From JBFXCK01 sp050182275 (lineage in GTDB: Bacteria > Pseudomonadota > Alphaproteobacteria > SHNJ01), in assembly GCA_050182275.1 (NCBI GenBank), contig JBFXCK010000003.1, positions 112,376 to 176,375 of the forward strand: DNA of 64,000 nt, read 5' to 3'. Positions 1 to 8,446 of this stretch are shown here, piece after piece. The position numbers were made by a program, and so were the translations under genes. The notes below the pieces were generated by a model. That model had not been told where the DNA came from, ran no database searches, and was given only the letters and a program-made list of their open reading frames with translations. How positions within the stretch are numbered: the stretch's first letter is position 1; each line of letters starts with the position of its first letter.

Positions 1-114
1 GCCGTTGCGTTTTTGGCTGAAGCAACGTTGCTATTCGCCGCCTTTTGGGCGCAAGGCCTTCGCTTTAGCGGTATGGGTTGGTTTTTCCCCGCCATTATAG
101 TTCCTCTCGAATGA
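1..114 (+). CDS. Possible C-terminal end of a truncated membrane protein
   Basis: The first 37 codons are open from base 1 and end at a TGA at 112-114. The peptide is hydrophobic and aromatic (for example LFAAFWAQGLRFSG, then MGWFFPAII near the end), as in the last membrane segment of an integral membrane protein whose start lies left of the window. No family can be named from so short a piece, and an open frame of this length could be chance. The following 146 bases before the next gene hold no recognisable promoter or hairpin. Confidence 0.3.
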   Translation, partial: AVAFLAEATLLFAAFWAQGLRFSGMGWFFPAIIVPLE

Positions 115-260
115 ATGTTGGTTGTTACACGGGCCATTTATTATTGATTATCTTGCCAGGCCCTTACCCACTCCCTGTACGCTTGCTTTCAAGACAACTT
201 TTCTGTAAAGGTGACTATCGGCAAAAATCACTAATAAAAACTTAATGACTCTAAAAAAAA

Positions 261-1376
261 ATGAAAAAACCTTCTTTTAAAATCGGTGTCATCACCAGCC
301 ATAGCAGCGTGCCGGTTTTTACCCAGGCTTATTCCAAAGGATGGCAATTGGCGTTAGAGCGGTTTTTGCCCGGGCTGCCTTTCGCCATCGAACAATTGAC
401 GATCGATGATGAGGGCCGCCCTGAAAAAGCCGCCAGCGCGGCGGAAAGCCTGATCGGGCAAGGCGCCGTCTTTTTGCTGGGCACGGTTTTTTCCCATTGC
501 GCTTTGAAGGTGAAAGAGGTGGCAGGTAAGGCGGGGGCGCTTTTTATCGCCGAACCTTTAAGCAGCGAGTTGCCGGGCGATACCACCTATCAATTGCGCC
601 CCAATACCCAATTTCAAACCGCCCTGCTGGCGGCCGAGGCGGCGAAAACAGGCGCCAAGCGCTGGGCGATTTTGGCGCCCGACATGACGCATGCCAACCG
701 CGCCGCCGAAGAATTCAGGGAGGCGCTAGGGGCTTATCAGCCCACCACGGCGTTCATTGATTTACCGCGCGTGCCGATGGGGAATTTCCAAGCCGCCGAT
801 ATGGCCGAACGCTTGCGGAATTCTAAGGCCGATGGGTTGTTTAACGCGCTCTATGGCCGGCAATTGGCTGATTTCTGCGCGGCGATGAATACTGCCTCGC
901 CGCAAAAATTGACGGTTGTGGGAATGCTAACCGGCCAACCCGAATATTTGAGCATGTTAAATGAGTATGGGCCGGAAGGCTGGATCGTCACCGGTTATCC
1001 GGGCGCGGAAAATGCAGATCCCCTGCACCGCGATTTTATCAAACGCTATCAGCAAGCCACCGGCGAGGCGGTTTATATGGGCGCATTGGTCGGCTATATC
1101 ATGGCGCAAACCGCCTTGGAAATTGCTGAGGCGGCAATGGCGGAAAACGGCCTGGCCGCCCAACGCCAGGCCGCGCTCGCGGCAATCGAGGTAATAAAAA
1201 TTCCAACACCCTTAGGGGAAATTGTTTTTGATCCGCTAACCCATACCTCCACCATGGGGGCATGGATCGGCCGGACCGCCAGAATCGGGCGAAAAACCGT
1301 GATGAAAGAGGCGAAATATATTCAACCCGCTTTCTCCCGCGCTTTCCGGCAAATGGCGGTAGGCCAAGGCGGCTAG
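261..1376 (+). CDS. Periplasmic-binding-protein-like (LivK/AmiC type) solute-binding protein without signal peptide
   Basis: The 371-residue product begins FKIGVITSHSSVPVF and has the two-lobed Peripla_BP_6 layout of branched-chain amino-acid or amide binding proteins. Visible family features are the early beta strand, a segment KRWAILAPDMTHANRAAEEF (strand-helix of the second lobe), and GWIVTGYPGAEN followed by FIKRYQQATGE near residues 235-270. Family members that serve ABC transporters carry an N-terminal signal peptide. This one starts directly in the first strand, and no upstream in-frame start would add one. It could therefore be a cytoplasmic ligand sensor like AmiC, or its start could be mis-set. 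livH and livM genes occur at the far right of the window, but no transporter gene is adjacent. No clear Shine-Dalgarno sequence precedes the ATG. Confidence 0.75.
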   Translation: MKKPSFKIGVITSHSSVPVFTQAYSKGWQLALERFLPGLPFAIEQLTIDDEGRPEKAASAAESLIGQGAVFLLGTVFSHCALKVKEVAGKAGALFIAEPLSSELPGDTTYQLRPNTQFQTALLAAEAAKTGAKRWAILAPDMTHANRAAEEFREALGAYQPTTAFIDLPRVPMGNFQAADMAERLRNSKADGLFNALYGRQLADFCAAMNTASPQKLTVVGMLTGQPEYLSMLNEYGPEGWIVTGYPGAENADPLHRDFIKRYQQATGEAVYMGALVGYIMAQTALEIAEAAMAENGLAAQRQAALAAIEVIKIPTPLGEIVFDPLTHTSTMGAWIGRTARIGRKTVMKEAKYIQPAFSRAFRQMAVGQGG

Positions 1377-1465
1377 GCGTATAAAAATAAAAAATATAAG
1401 AGAAGAATTTACTATTTATTGATAGACTCAAGCTTAATTAAAGATAACAGTTTGGCGGGTGGAAA

Positions 1466-2590
1466 ATGCGTCTTAAAATATCATTCGACCGCAATGCCGT
1501 AATGAACGACCGGGTAAGAAACGACCCCTTTACCTCGCCGCGCGTCAAATTATTGGCGCATGAGGTGTGCCGCCAATTCTTGCCCGATGAAGCTTTTTAT
1601 GCGCCATGCCCCGCCACGATGGAAGATTTGTTTCTTGCCCATCCTCCCGCTTATGTGAAGGCGGTAATGAATGCTATTCCGGGCTATGGCAGCATCGATT
1701 TGGGTTATGAATTGGCGTTGCAGGCCTTAGGCGATCCGCTGGCGGCCAAAAATCGCGCCCGGGAATTCGGCGAGGAAGTATGGCTTGATCACCGCTCCGG
1801 CGATCATTTAATGAGCGCCGCCGGTTCGGGCTTAGACGCCTTGCGCCGCCTGCAAGCCGATGAAGCCGATGTTATCGTGTGCCTTGATAATTCCAACCAT
1901 CATGCCGAGCGCCTGCGCCCGATGGGTTTTTGCACCTTCGGCAATGTCGGGCTGACCGCCTTGGCGGCGGCCCAGCAAGGCGTCAGAGTGCTGAGTTTCG
2001 ATTGCGACGTTCATGAGGGCAATGGCACGGCGGATATTGTAAAAGATAATAAAAATATTTTGCACGTTTCTTTGCATCTGCGCGTTAGCGAGGCGGCGAA
2101 AAAAAGAGGCGACCCGGTTTGCCAAAATGAATATCCCTACCGCCCGATTGGCTGGCAAGAAATTACCGCATCCAATATTTTGAACATCGGCTTGCCCGAA
2201 GGCACGGACGGCAGGCTTTATCGTGATGTGATGACGCACCAAGTGCTGCCGCGTATTCGTGAATTCAAGCCCACCTTAGCCATTATCACCTTTGGCTGCG
2301 ATGCAATTGCGGGGGATGCGATTGGCGGTTTCAATTTAACGCCGCAAGATTTAGTCAAGGCCTGTTTGCGCATTCTGCCTTTGGCCGAGAGCAAGGCCAT
2401 CATCCGCGCTGCAGGCTGTTACACCATGACCAATGCGGTACAAGGCTTTGCGCATTTAATCGGCTCTTTGACTCGGCAATCTCCCGAATCCATTCAAGAA
2501 ATAATTAAAAATTTAAGCGAGAAAGCCAAACGCAGCGATCAATTACTTTACCGCCGCCGCCAATTGGCTGGGCAGCAATTAGCGCATTAA
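1466..2590 (+). CDS. Histone deacetylase family protein (AcuC / acetylpolyamine hydrolase-like)
   Basis: This 374-residue zinc hydrolase of the arginase/deacetylase fold should remove acetyl groups from lysine side chains or polyamines in the cytoplasm. The zinc-ligand strand FDCDVHEGNG (about residues 173-182) keeps the Asp and His ligands, although the usual HH is replaced by HE. The third ligand lies in FGCDAIAGDAIGGFNLT (about 275-291). The tandem histidines of the charge relay are seen in SNHHAERLRPMGFC, and the transition-state tyrosine in AAGCYTMTNAV. The active site therefore looks complete. The gene sits 90 bp after the solute-binding protein on the same strand, with a GGCGGGTGG sequence just before the ATG, and its stop abuts the stop of the convergent next gene. 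The physiological substrate cannot be read from the sequence. Confidence 0.85.
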   Translation: MRLKISFDRNAVMNDRVRNDPFTSPRVKLLAHEVCRQFLPDEAFYAPCPATMEDLFLAHPPAYVKAVMNAIPGYGSIDLGYELALQALGDPLAAKNRAREFGEEVWLDHRSGDHLMSAAGSGLDALRRLQADEADVIVCLDNSNHHAERLRPMGFCTFGNVGLTALAAAQQGVRVLSFDCDVHEGNGTADIVKDNKNILHVSLHLRVSEAAKKRGDPVCQNEYPYRPIGWQEITASNILNIGLPEGTDGRLYRDVMTHQVLPRIREFKPTLAIITFGCDAIAGDAIGGFNLTPQDLVKACLRILPLAESKAIIRAAGCYTMTNAVQGFAHLIGSLTRQSPESIQEIIKNLSEKAKRSDQLLYRRRQLAGQQLAH

Positions 2591-3145
2591 TTATCTGGTT
2601 TTAAAAAACCGGGCGGCTATTGCCGGAGATAAGTTGCCAAGATGATCGCAAGCCCGCCAGCTGCGCGGCGCGGTGGGTTTCAATAAATCCACCCCCACAT
2701 AGTGATCGCCTAAATCTTTGGTGGGTTCACCTAAAATATAAAGATAAATCCAGGCTTTAACGGTTCTGCCATCCGCCAGCTTGACCTCAATTTGCTGGCG
2801 TTTATATTCAACCCCATCATCTTCCAGGGCGTCGAGGGCGGCCAATTTTTTCTCATTCACTTCGTAAACCTCGCCGCTTAAGGGGCCGGGCGATTCAGTA
2901 ATGCCGCGAGGCGGCGGCGGGGATTGCTCCGCAATAATACCCTTAGGATAAGAATAAGGTTCTTGGCCGGGATCTAAATATTGAGCGGGCAGGGCAAGCG
3001 GCGCCAAGACAAAATGGCGCTCAACTGTTTCGGCCTCGCCAATATTATTTGAAACTTCGCCTTCGCCAGCAACCGCACGGTGGGCGTTTCGAAATCCTGT
3101 TTTTAACGAGCCGTAAGTGAAAACATAAATGGGTTCTTCAGCCAT
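2591..3145 (-). CDS. Gamma-glutamylcyclotransferase-like (AIG2/GGCT fold) protein
   Basis: The 184-residue protein starts with VFTYGSLKTGFRNAH, the YGSL glycine-loop motif of the GGCT/AIG2 family. It also contains LSGEVYEVNEKKLAALDALE, where the glutamate of GEVYEV sits at the position of the family's catalytic acid. The sequence then gives YKRQQIEVKLADGRTVKAWIYLYI, the expected closing strands. The middle (residues 30-85) is longer than in minimal members and proline-rich. Members cleave gamma-glutamyl amides or related amide links, but the substrate is unknown here. Its stop touches that of the convergent deacetylase gene, and it follows heme A synthase on the same strand after about 100 bp. 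Confidence 0.75.
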   Translation of the reverse strand: MAEEPIYVFTYGSLKTGFRNAHRAVAGEGEVSNNIGEAETVERHFVLAPLALPAQYLDPGQEPYSYPKGIIAEQSPPPPRGITESPGPLSGEVYEVNEKKLAALDALEDDGVEYKRQQIEVKLADGRTVKAWIYLYILGEPTKDLGDHYVGVDLLKPTAPRSWRACDHLGNLSPAIAARFFKTR

Positions 3146-3246
3146 TTATTTTGCTCCTTTGATTTTTATTTTTCTTAATATCATTCTATCAAAGGCCCGC
3201 ACTAATATAAAGCAGATTATCGGCGGCGCTTTTTAAGCGCTTGTTT

Positions 3247-4311
3247 TTACTGCTTAATACTTTTTGTAAACCATACCAAACAGGCCAGCACCAATAACGC
3301 GCCCAATTGATGCGCCACGCCGGCATGAAGGGGAACGGCCTTGACCAAAGCGACAATGCCAAGCCCGGCTTGAATAATCACCATTGCCATGAGATGAATC
3401 AGCGCGATTCTAGCTTTGCGCGGCAAATCGTCGCGCAGCGCCATAATGCCGAAAATAATTGTCGTGAGCGCGAAAATAAACGCCAGCCAGCGGTGCAGGA
3501 AGTTGATGGTGATAACATTGGCGTATAAATTCTTATACCACGGGCTTAATTCAGCAATGCCTTTCGGAATAATATCGCCATCCATTAAGGGCCAGGTGTT
3601 ATAAACCAATCCCGCTTTATATCCGGCCATCAAGCCGCCATAAATAAACACCAGCGCAAAAAACATCATCAAGCGCCTGGCTCCGGCCGCGATCCAGGCG
3701 GGGGTGTAAGTTTTTTCAATAAAAATCTTACCTTCATTTTTCAGGCGCATCGCCAGTGAAATAATTGCCGCAAAAATAATAAACGCCAAACCCAGATGCA
3801 TCGTCAACCGGTAAGGGCTGACATCAATGCCGCCGCTTAGGCCGCTTTTCACCATGTACCAGCCCAGCCCGCCTTGCAAAGCGCCCAGCGCTAAAATGCC
3901 GGCGAAAGCCGGTTTGTAATGGCCGGGTATCCACCCTCTTGCCCAGAAAAAAATTAGAGGCAGCGCATAGGCCAAGCCAATCAAGCGCCCCCACAGGCGG
4001 TGAAAATATTCCCAGAAATATATTTTTTTAAATTCTTCCAGCGTCATCCCTTTATTCTGAATTTTATATTCGGGAATTTTCTGATATTTACTAAAGGCGT
4101 CTTGCCAGGCGGCCTCGTCTTGCGGATAAAAAACGCCGCTTAAAGGGCGCCATTCGGTAATGGAGAGGCCGGATTCGGTCAGACGCGTAACGCCGCCGAT
4201 CGTTACCATGATCGCGATAAGAATTGCGCATCCATACAGCCAAATTAACAACCCTTGGCGATGGGCAGGCAGGAAGGAATAGGAGATCGCCATCCCTATG
4301 TGATAGGCCAT
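3247..4311 (-). CDS. ctaA: Heme A synthase (COX15/CtaA)
   Basis: This 354-residue integral membrane enzyme oxidises the C8 methyl of heme O to the formyl group of heme A, the cofactor of aa3-type cytochrome oxidases. The N-terminal signature GGVTRLTESGLSITEW follows the first membrane helix. Conserved heme-ligand histidines are visible in WEYFHRLWGRLIG and NFLHRWLAFIF, in the two four-helix halves expected of the family. About eight hydrophobic helices can be counted, and the length fits the alphaproteobacterial (type 2) form. The gene is separated from the flagellar operon by an intrinsic terminator, so it is expected to have its own promoter in the 4312-4356 gap. No oxidase subunit gene is nearby. 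Confidence 0.96.
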   Translation of the reverse strand: MAYHIGMAISYSFLPAHRQGLLIWLYGCAILIAIMVTIGGVTRLTESGLSITEWRPLSGVFYPQDEAAWQDAFSKYQKIPEYKIQNKGMTLEEFKKIYFWEYFHRLWGRLIGLAYALPLIFFWARGWIPGHYKPAFAGILALGALQGGLGWYMVKSGLSGGIDVSPYRLTMHLGLAFIIFAAIISLAMRLKNEGKIFIEKTYTPAWIAAGARRLMMFFALVFIYGGLMAGYKAGLVYNTWPLMDGDIIPKGIAELSPWYKNLYANVITINFLHRWLAFIFALTTIIFGIMALRDDLPRKARIALIHLMAMVIIQAGLGIVALVKAVPLHAGVAHQLGALLVLACLVWFTKSIKQ

Positions 4312-4356
4312 CTTAACCGGCGCGTCTAGAGCTAGTTAAGGGCGCTCCTAAACCCC

Positions 4357-4390
4357 AAAAAAACAGCCACCGGTTTTAGCCGGTGGCTGT
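4357..4390 (-). terminator. Intrinsic terminator after flgH
   Basis: A perfect 11-bp inverted repeat (ACAGCCACCGG at 4363-4373 and CCGGTGGCTGT at 4380-4390) with a 6-base loop is followed, reading the minus strand, by seven T residues. It ends the leftward flgF-flgG-flgA-flgH transcript before ctaA. Confidence 0.9.
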
Positions 4391-4447
4391 GATTCAACCC
4401 GTTGAGGGGGAGTAGAGGGGGGGAGGGTACGGGTTGTAATTTTTAAA

Positions 4448-5206
4448 CTAGAAGGGCATCAATATATCCAACACTTGGCTGCCATAACGGGGCTGTTGCA
4501 CATCGGTCAGCTGGCCGCGTCCGCCGTAAGCGATTCTGGCTTCCGCGATTTTTTCCGAACTGATGGTGTTGGTCGAATTGATGTCTTCGGGCCGCACGAT
4601 GCCGGCGACTTTGATTTCACGCAATTCGAAATTGACGCTGATTTCTTGGCGGCCGCTGATCACCAAATTGCCGTTCGGCAAAACTTGGGTCACGATAGCG
4701 GCGACATTGACCTTGATTTTTTCATCGCGGTTAATTTTGCCGGTGCCTTCGTTTTTCAACTTAGACGCGGTATCCAACAACGAAGTCGGATCGATCGCAT
4801 CGGGCAAAACTTTGCCTAACTCAGCTTCCAATCCTAACAGGCTGGAGGCCGAAGCGGTGTCGGTGTTGTTCCGTTCACGGCTGGTTTTATTTTGTAATTC
4901 GGCTTTATTATCGATGTCGATGACAACAGTCAACAAATCGCCCACGCGGGAGGCGCGTTGATCTTTGAAGAAAGACCGTGAACCTGAACGCCACAAGGAA
5001 TTTGGTTCGCGCACATTGGTCATGGCTTCAGGCATCGGCAGGGTAATCGGAATGTAGCCGGGGCGCTGCACCGGGTTTTCAATCGGGCTTAACGAAGGCT
5101 GTTCGCCGATGGCGGAAAGCCGGTCAAGGGCGCTGCAGCCGGTCAAGGCCAGAAGGGCGCCGATGCTGGCGATTTGCTTGAAAGAGCGGTTGATAAAAAT
5201 AGGCAT
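4448..5206 (-). CDS. flgH: Flagellar basal-body L-ring protein FlgH
   Basis: The 252-residue outer-membrane lipoprotein forms the L ring, the bushing around the rod. The N terminus has a lipoprotein signal with lipobox LTGC (cysteine about residue 24). Family motifs are NSLWRSGSRSFFKDQRASRVGDLLTVVIDI (about 69-98) and VAAIVTQVLPNGNLVISGRQE (about 168-188), with the end SQVLDILMPF. It is the last gene of the leftward flg operon and lies 27 bp after flgA. The usual next genes, flgI (P ring) and flgJ, do not follow. A strong terminator comes instead. Confidence 0.97.
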   Translation of the reverse strand: MPIFINRSFKQIASIGALLALTGCSALDRLSAIGEQPSLSPIENPVQRPGYIPITLPMPEAMTNVREPNSLWRSGSRSFFKDQRASRVGDLLTVVIDIDNKAELQNKTSRERNNTDTASASSLLGLEAELGKVLPDAIDPTSLLDTASKLKNEGTGKINRDEKIKVNVAAIVTQVLPNGNLVISGRQEISVNFELREIKVAGIVRPEDINSTNTISSEKIAEARIAYGGRGQLTDVQQPRYGSQVLDILMPF

Positions 5207-5233
5207 GATATAAACCTTTCTGAATATCCTCGA

Positions 5234-5962
5234 CTAACGTTGCGCCAATTGTTGGGGGTTGGGGCCGACCCGCACTTCGTCGGTGCCGGTAATGGTTGCT
5301 TCAAAGCGGCGTTTGGATTGGGTGTTTTGCACCTTAATCACATCGCCTTCACCGCCATCTTGCAGCGCCATGACTTGCCCGGTCAAGCTGATGCCGGGGG
5401 CGGCGTAAGTGACGGTGATTAAACTATTCTTGCGCACGAGGGTGGGCATTTTCACCATTTCGGCGCGCACTGGCTGTTCGGCGCTGATTGTACGCCGTGC
5501 GCTTTTGCCGATCAAGTCGGCTTTGCGGGTAATGATGCCGGCGCGTAAATTTTCGGCGCGCACCGTTTGCATTATTACGTCATCGGGATGAATTTCTTCA
5601 TTAGCGGCGATCGCGCGCGCCAATACCGGAATTTCCCGCGTTTCGTTGCGCACGCCGCTAATCGGTTGCTGCTGCGGGCCTTTGAAGGGATCGGTCCAAG
5701 TGACGCTGGCGGTGAAACGGGAAGAACCGGCATCAACTTTCAGGCGGCTTACTTCCACCGTGTTGCGGCTTAAGGGGCTGATCGGCGGAAGAATCCGCAT
5801 GTCCAATTGCAGCCGGCTAAATTCACTGCCGCCGCTGCGGTGGTAGGACCGGCTAATAGCTTCCTCGATTTCGGCTTGGCTTAAAACAGCCGCACCCCAG
5901 GCCGGCGCGGCAAAAGCCGCAAGGCATAAAGCAAGAAAAGCAAAACATTTAATATGGCGCAT
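5234..5962 (-). CDS. flgA: Flagellar P-ring assembly chaperone FlgA
   Basis: This 242-residue periplasmic chaperone is needed to assemble the FlgI P ring. A cleavable signal peptide is visible (residues 1-24, ending APAWGAA). The C-terminal half is an SAF-like domain: VLARAIAANEEIHPDDVIMQTVRAENLRAG (about 110-139), then GKSARRTISAEQPVRAEMV and LITVTYAAPGISLTGQVMALQDGGEGDVIKV. The ending RRFEATITGTDEVRV is typical of FlgA. The gene lies 22 bp downstream of flgG and upstream of flgH in one operon. Confidence 0.94.
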   Translation of the reverse strand: MRHIKCFAFLALCLAAFAAPAWGAAVLSQAEIEEAISRSYHRSGGSEFSRLQLDMRILPPISPLSRNTVEVSRLKVDAGSSRFTASVTWTDPFKGPQQQPISGVRNETREIPVLARAIAANEEIHPDDVIMQTVRAENLRAGIITRKADLIGKSARRTISAEQPVRAEMVKMPTLVRKNSLITVTYAAPGISLTGQVMALQDGGEGDVIKVQNTQSKRRFEATITGTDEVRVGPNPQQLAQR

Positions 5963-5984
5963 GATTATCCCCTTTTATCTAATC

Positions 5985-6770
5985 CTATCTAATCTGCGTA
6001 ACGGTGCTCATCATCTGATCGCTGGTTTCAATAACCTTTGAATTCATTTCATAAGCGCGTTGCGCGGTGATCAAATCGGTGATTTCTTGCACAATGTTCA
6101 CGTTCGATGTTTCCAAGAAACCTTGGCGTACGCTGCCAAAACCGGTCGAGGCCGGCACGCCGGTGGTCGGCGATCCGGAAGCGGCGGTTTCGGTGAACAG
6201 ATTATCCCCAATCGATTGCAAGCCGGCTTCGTTCGGGAAATTGGCCAATTCAAGCTGGCCCACATTCTGTTGCGCGGTTTGGCCCGGAACAGTTATCAGT
6301 ACCTGACCGCTTTCATTGATGGTGATGTCGATCGCATCATTCGGCACGGTGATGCCGGGCACAATTTGGTGGCCGTCTTGATTCACAATCACGCCATTCG
6401 GGCTTAATTGGAAAGAGCCGGCGCGGCTATAGGCTTTGCTGCCGTCGGGCAAGGTGACTTGGAAAAAGCCGCGGCCGCTTAAGGCAACGTCCAGTTTATT
6501 GCCGGTATTGACCAGATTGCCTTGTTCAAACAAGCGGTTGACGGCGGCGGTGTGCACGCCTAAACCGATTTGCACGCCCGAAGGCACGATACCGCCTTGA
6601 TCGGTCGCATCGGATCCAACGCGGCGCTCGTTTTGATACAATAAATCCTGAAATTCAGCCCGCTGGCGTTTGAAGCCGGTGGTGTTGATGTTGGCGATGT
6701 TGTTGGAAATGACTTCAACATTGGTTTGCTGAGCCATCATCCCGGTCGCCGCAATATTCATAGCACGCAT
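5985..6770 (-). CDS. flgG: Flagellar distal rod protein FlgG
   Basis: This 261-residue axial protein of the distal rod has the N-terminal rod motif MNIAATGMMAQQTNVEVISNNIANINTTGFKR, needed for export and coiled-coil packing. The middle is a rod-type beta domain (LDVALSGRGFFQVTLPDGSKAYSRAGSFQL), and the C-terminal helix is NVNIVQEITDLITAQRAYEMNSKVIETSDQMM. The length equals that of typical FlgG. A GGAG-type ribosome binding site precedes the ATG, and flgF lies 23 bp upstream in the same operon. Confidence 0.98.
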   Translation of the reverse strand: MRAMNIAATGMMAQQTNVEVISNNIANINTTGFKRQRAEFQDLLYQNERRVGSDATDQGGIVPSGVQIGLGVHTAAVNRLFEQGNLVNTGNKLDVALSGRGFFQVTLPDGSKAYSRAGSFQLSPNGVIVNQDGHQIVPGITVPNDAIDITINESGQVLITVPGQTAQQNVGQLELANFPNEAGLQSIGDNLFTETAASGSPTTGVPASTGFGSVRQGFLETSNVNIVQEITDLITAQRAYEMNSKVIETSDQMMSTVTQIR

Positions 6771-6793
6771 AGTTCTCTCCTTTTTAATCTATC

Positions 6794-7537
6794 CTACTGG
6801 TTAAGTTGGCCGAGCCGGCGGATGGTTTGCCGCACCCGCTCGTCTTCCCGGTCAAGTAATTTCTGACTGGCTTCATAAGCGCGCGAAAGCTCCATCATCT
6901 TGGTCATTTCGACTACGCTTTTTACATTTGATTCTTCCAGCATGCCTTGCGTCATCTCGGCGTTTTTGGATTGCTTGGGCGCATTGGCGTCGGCCAGTTT
7001 CGGCGGCAGCACGAATAAAGCGCCGCTTTCACGTTCCAAAACTTGCGGGTTATCAAAAGTCACTACCCCGACCTTGCCTACTTTGCCTTGCTCGGTTGAT
7101 ACCGTGCCGTCGCGAGTGATGGTGATTTGTTGCGCATCGGTCGGCACCAAAAGCGGCGTATTGCTCGATGATAAAAGCGCATCCCCGTTCGGCGTTATGA
7201 TTTGGCCATTGGCATCCAGCTTGAAATGGCCCGACCGGGTATAGCGGTTGCCATTGGGGCCGGCGACGGCGAAATATCCTTCGCCATTAATAGCGATATC
7301 AAGCGGGGCGCCGGTGCGGGTCATGCCGCCTTGAGTAAAGTCGGTCGCCAAGCCCATATCCTGCACAAAAGAAATCTTGTTCCCGTTTGGCAAGTAAACG
7401 GGGAACTCTTTCATCATAATGCTTTCCACCTTAAAGCCGGGGGTCGAGGCGTTGGCGATATTATTCGCCACCACATCCAGCTGGCGGTGCAGCGCCATTT
7501 GGCGCGAAAGAGCGATATAGTTAATACTGTCAGCCAT
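6794..7537 (-). CDS. flgF: Flagellar proximal rod protein FlgF
   Basis: The 247-residue rod protein begins MADSINYIALSRQMALHRQLDVVANNIANASTPGFK. The open frame extends 25 codons further upstream, but that stretch does not resemble any rod protein N terminus, so the ATG at 7537 is chosen. Family features are LDIAINGEGYFAVAGPNGNRYTRSGHF near the middle and the C-terminal NVKSVVEMTKMMELSRAYEASQKLLD. It is the first gene of flgF-flgG-flgA-flgH. A CtrA-like box lies about 82 bp upstream. Confidence 0.96.
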   Translation of the reverse strand: MADSINYIALSRQMALHRQLDVVANNIANASTPGFKVESIMMKEFPVYLPNGNKISFVQDMGLATDFTQGGMTRTGAPLDIAINGEGYFAVAGPNGNRYTRSGHFKLDANGQIITPNGDALLSSSNTPLLVPTDAQQITITRDGTVSTEQGKVGKVGVVTFDNPQVLERESGALFVLPPKLADANAPKQSKNAEMTQGMLEESNVKSVVEMTKMMELSRAYEASQKLLDREDERVRQTIRRLGQLNQ

Positions 7538-7873
7538 GATGGCTAGTCTCCACTCCCTAAACTTAATTCCCACCGGACATAATCCGGCCCATCCCTGCCT
7601 TGCAGGGGGCATGCCAAGTTAAATCCCAGATAAATCAACTAGATAGAATGAATTTTACGATTATTCTCTTAAACAGACGGGCAATTTTTGCCCGAATGTC
7701 AAAAAGAGTGCGATTTTGGCCCAAAGCCACAGTGAAAAGGCGGCAATGGAATAGCTTTTAACGTTTTGCAAGGATTTGTTAACCGAAATGCGTTAACTTT
7801 TAACTGTGCCCGTCTGCCCTTAAATGGCTGACGGTCTTTTGGCGCGATCTTCCGTTTCAATAAAGGTGATGTA
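7538..7873. promoter_or_regulatory. Divergent flgF / fliL promoter region
   Basis: This 336-bp non-coding divide should hold both promoters. On the minus strand, TTATCTGGGATTTAAC (7634-7619) matches the CtrA consensus TTAA-N7-TTAAC at all but one base and points toward flgF. A perfect hairpin CGGGCAA-TTT-TTGCCCG lies at 7678-7694. Four TTAAC half-sites occur at 7758, 7779, 7793 and 7800, 70-116 bp upstream of fliL, with start-to-start spacings of 21, 14 and 7. No convincing sigma-70 or sigma-54 promoter was identified. Confidence 0.5.
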
Positions 7874-8437
7874 ATGACAGCTGCAAAAGAAGAAAAAAAA
7901 GAAGAGAAAGAAGAAAAAGAAGAGGGCGAAGAAAAACCCGCCGGCGATGACGCCGAGGGCGGTAAGAAGAAAAAATTAGACGCCAAAAAATTAGTGCTCT
8001 TTATCGTTTTGCCGGTATTTTTGCTGGCGGCGGCCGGCGGCGGCGGATATTATTTCTTTGTTGCTAAGAAGAGCGGTGAGGAAGCGGCCGAAGGCGGCGA
8101 ACATGCCGAAGAAGCCAAGCCGAATGAAAATGCGGTGTTTTTCGATGTGCCCGATATTATCGTGAATTTAAGCAACGCTTCGGGCAAGCGGAATACGTTT
8201 TTAAAGCTTTCGGTCAGTTTGGAAGTGGAAAGCCAGGCCGATGTGGCGGTCTTGGAAAAATTAAGCCCGCGCATTGTCGATAAATTCCAGGTATATTTGC
8301 GCGGCTTGCAGGTAGAAGATTTACAAGGTAACGCCGGCGTTTACCGTTTGCGCGAAGAATTGCTGGAACGCGTGCAATTAGCGGTAAAACCGGTTAAAGT
8401 GCATGGTGTCTATTTCAAAGAACTGCTAATTCAATAG
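7874..8437 (+). CDS. fliL: Flagellar basal-body-associated protein FliL
   Basis: This 187-residue single-pass inner-membrane protein surrounds the stator units and helps motor function. It has an unusually charged Glu/Lys-rich cytoplasmic head (residues 2-35), a transmembrane segment LVLFIVLPVFLLAAAGGGGYYFF (about 40-62), and a periplasmic stomatin-like domain with FFDVPDIIVNLSNASGKRNTFLKLSVSLE and FQVYLRGLQVEDLQGNAGVYRLREELLERV. The C terminus GVYFKELLIQ is typical. It is the first gene of fliL-fliM and is followed 9 bp later by fliM. Confidence 0.95.
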   Translation: MTAAKEEKKEEKEEKEEGEEKPAGDDAEGGKKKKLDAKKLVLFIVLPVFLLAAAGGGGYYFFVAKKSGEEAAEGGEHAEEAKPNENAVFFDVPDIIVNLSNASGKRNTFLKLSVSLEVESQADVAVLEKLSPRIVDKFQVYLRGLQVEDLQGNAGVYRLREELLERVQLAVKPVKVHGVYFKELLIQ

Positions 8438-8446
8438 AAGGAAACG

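Noticed and set aside
3224..3246. A small hairpin with GCGC arms after ctaA as a terminator
   Set aside because: On the ctaA strand no T run follows the stem. The T run is on the other side, where no gene ends.
7741..7770. A possible sigma-54 promoter before fliL (GG-N10-GC at 7747-7760 region)
   Set aside because: The -12 element does not match TTGCA and the -24 element is weak. A GG-N10-GC pair is expected by chance in a 336-bp region.
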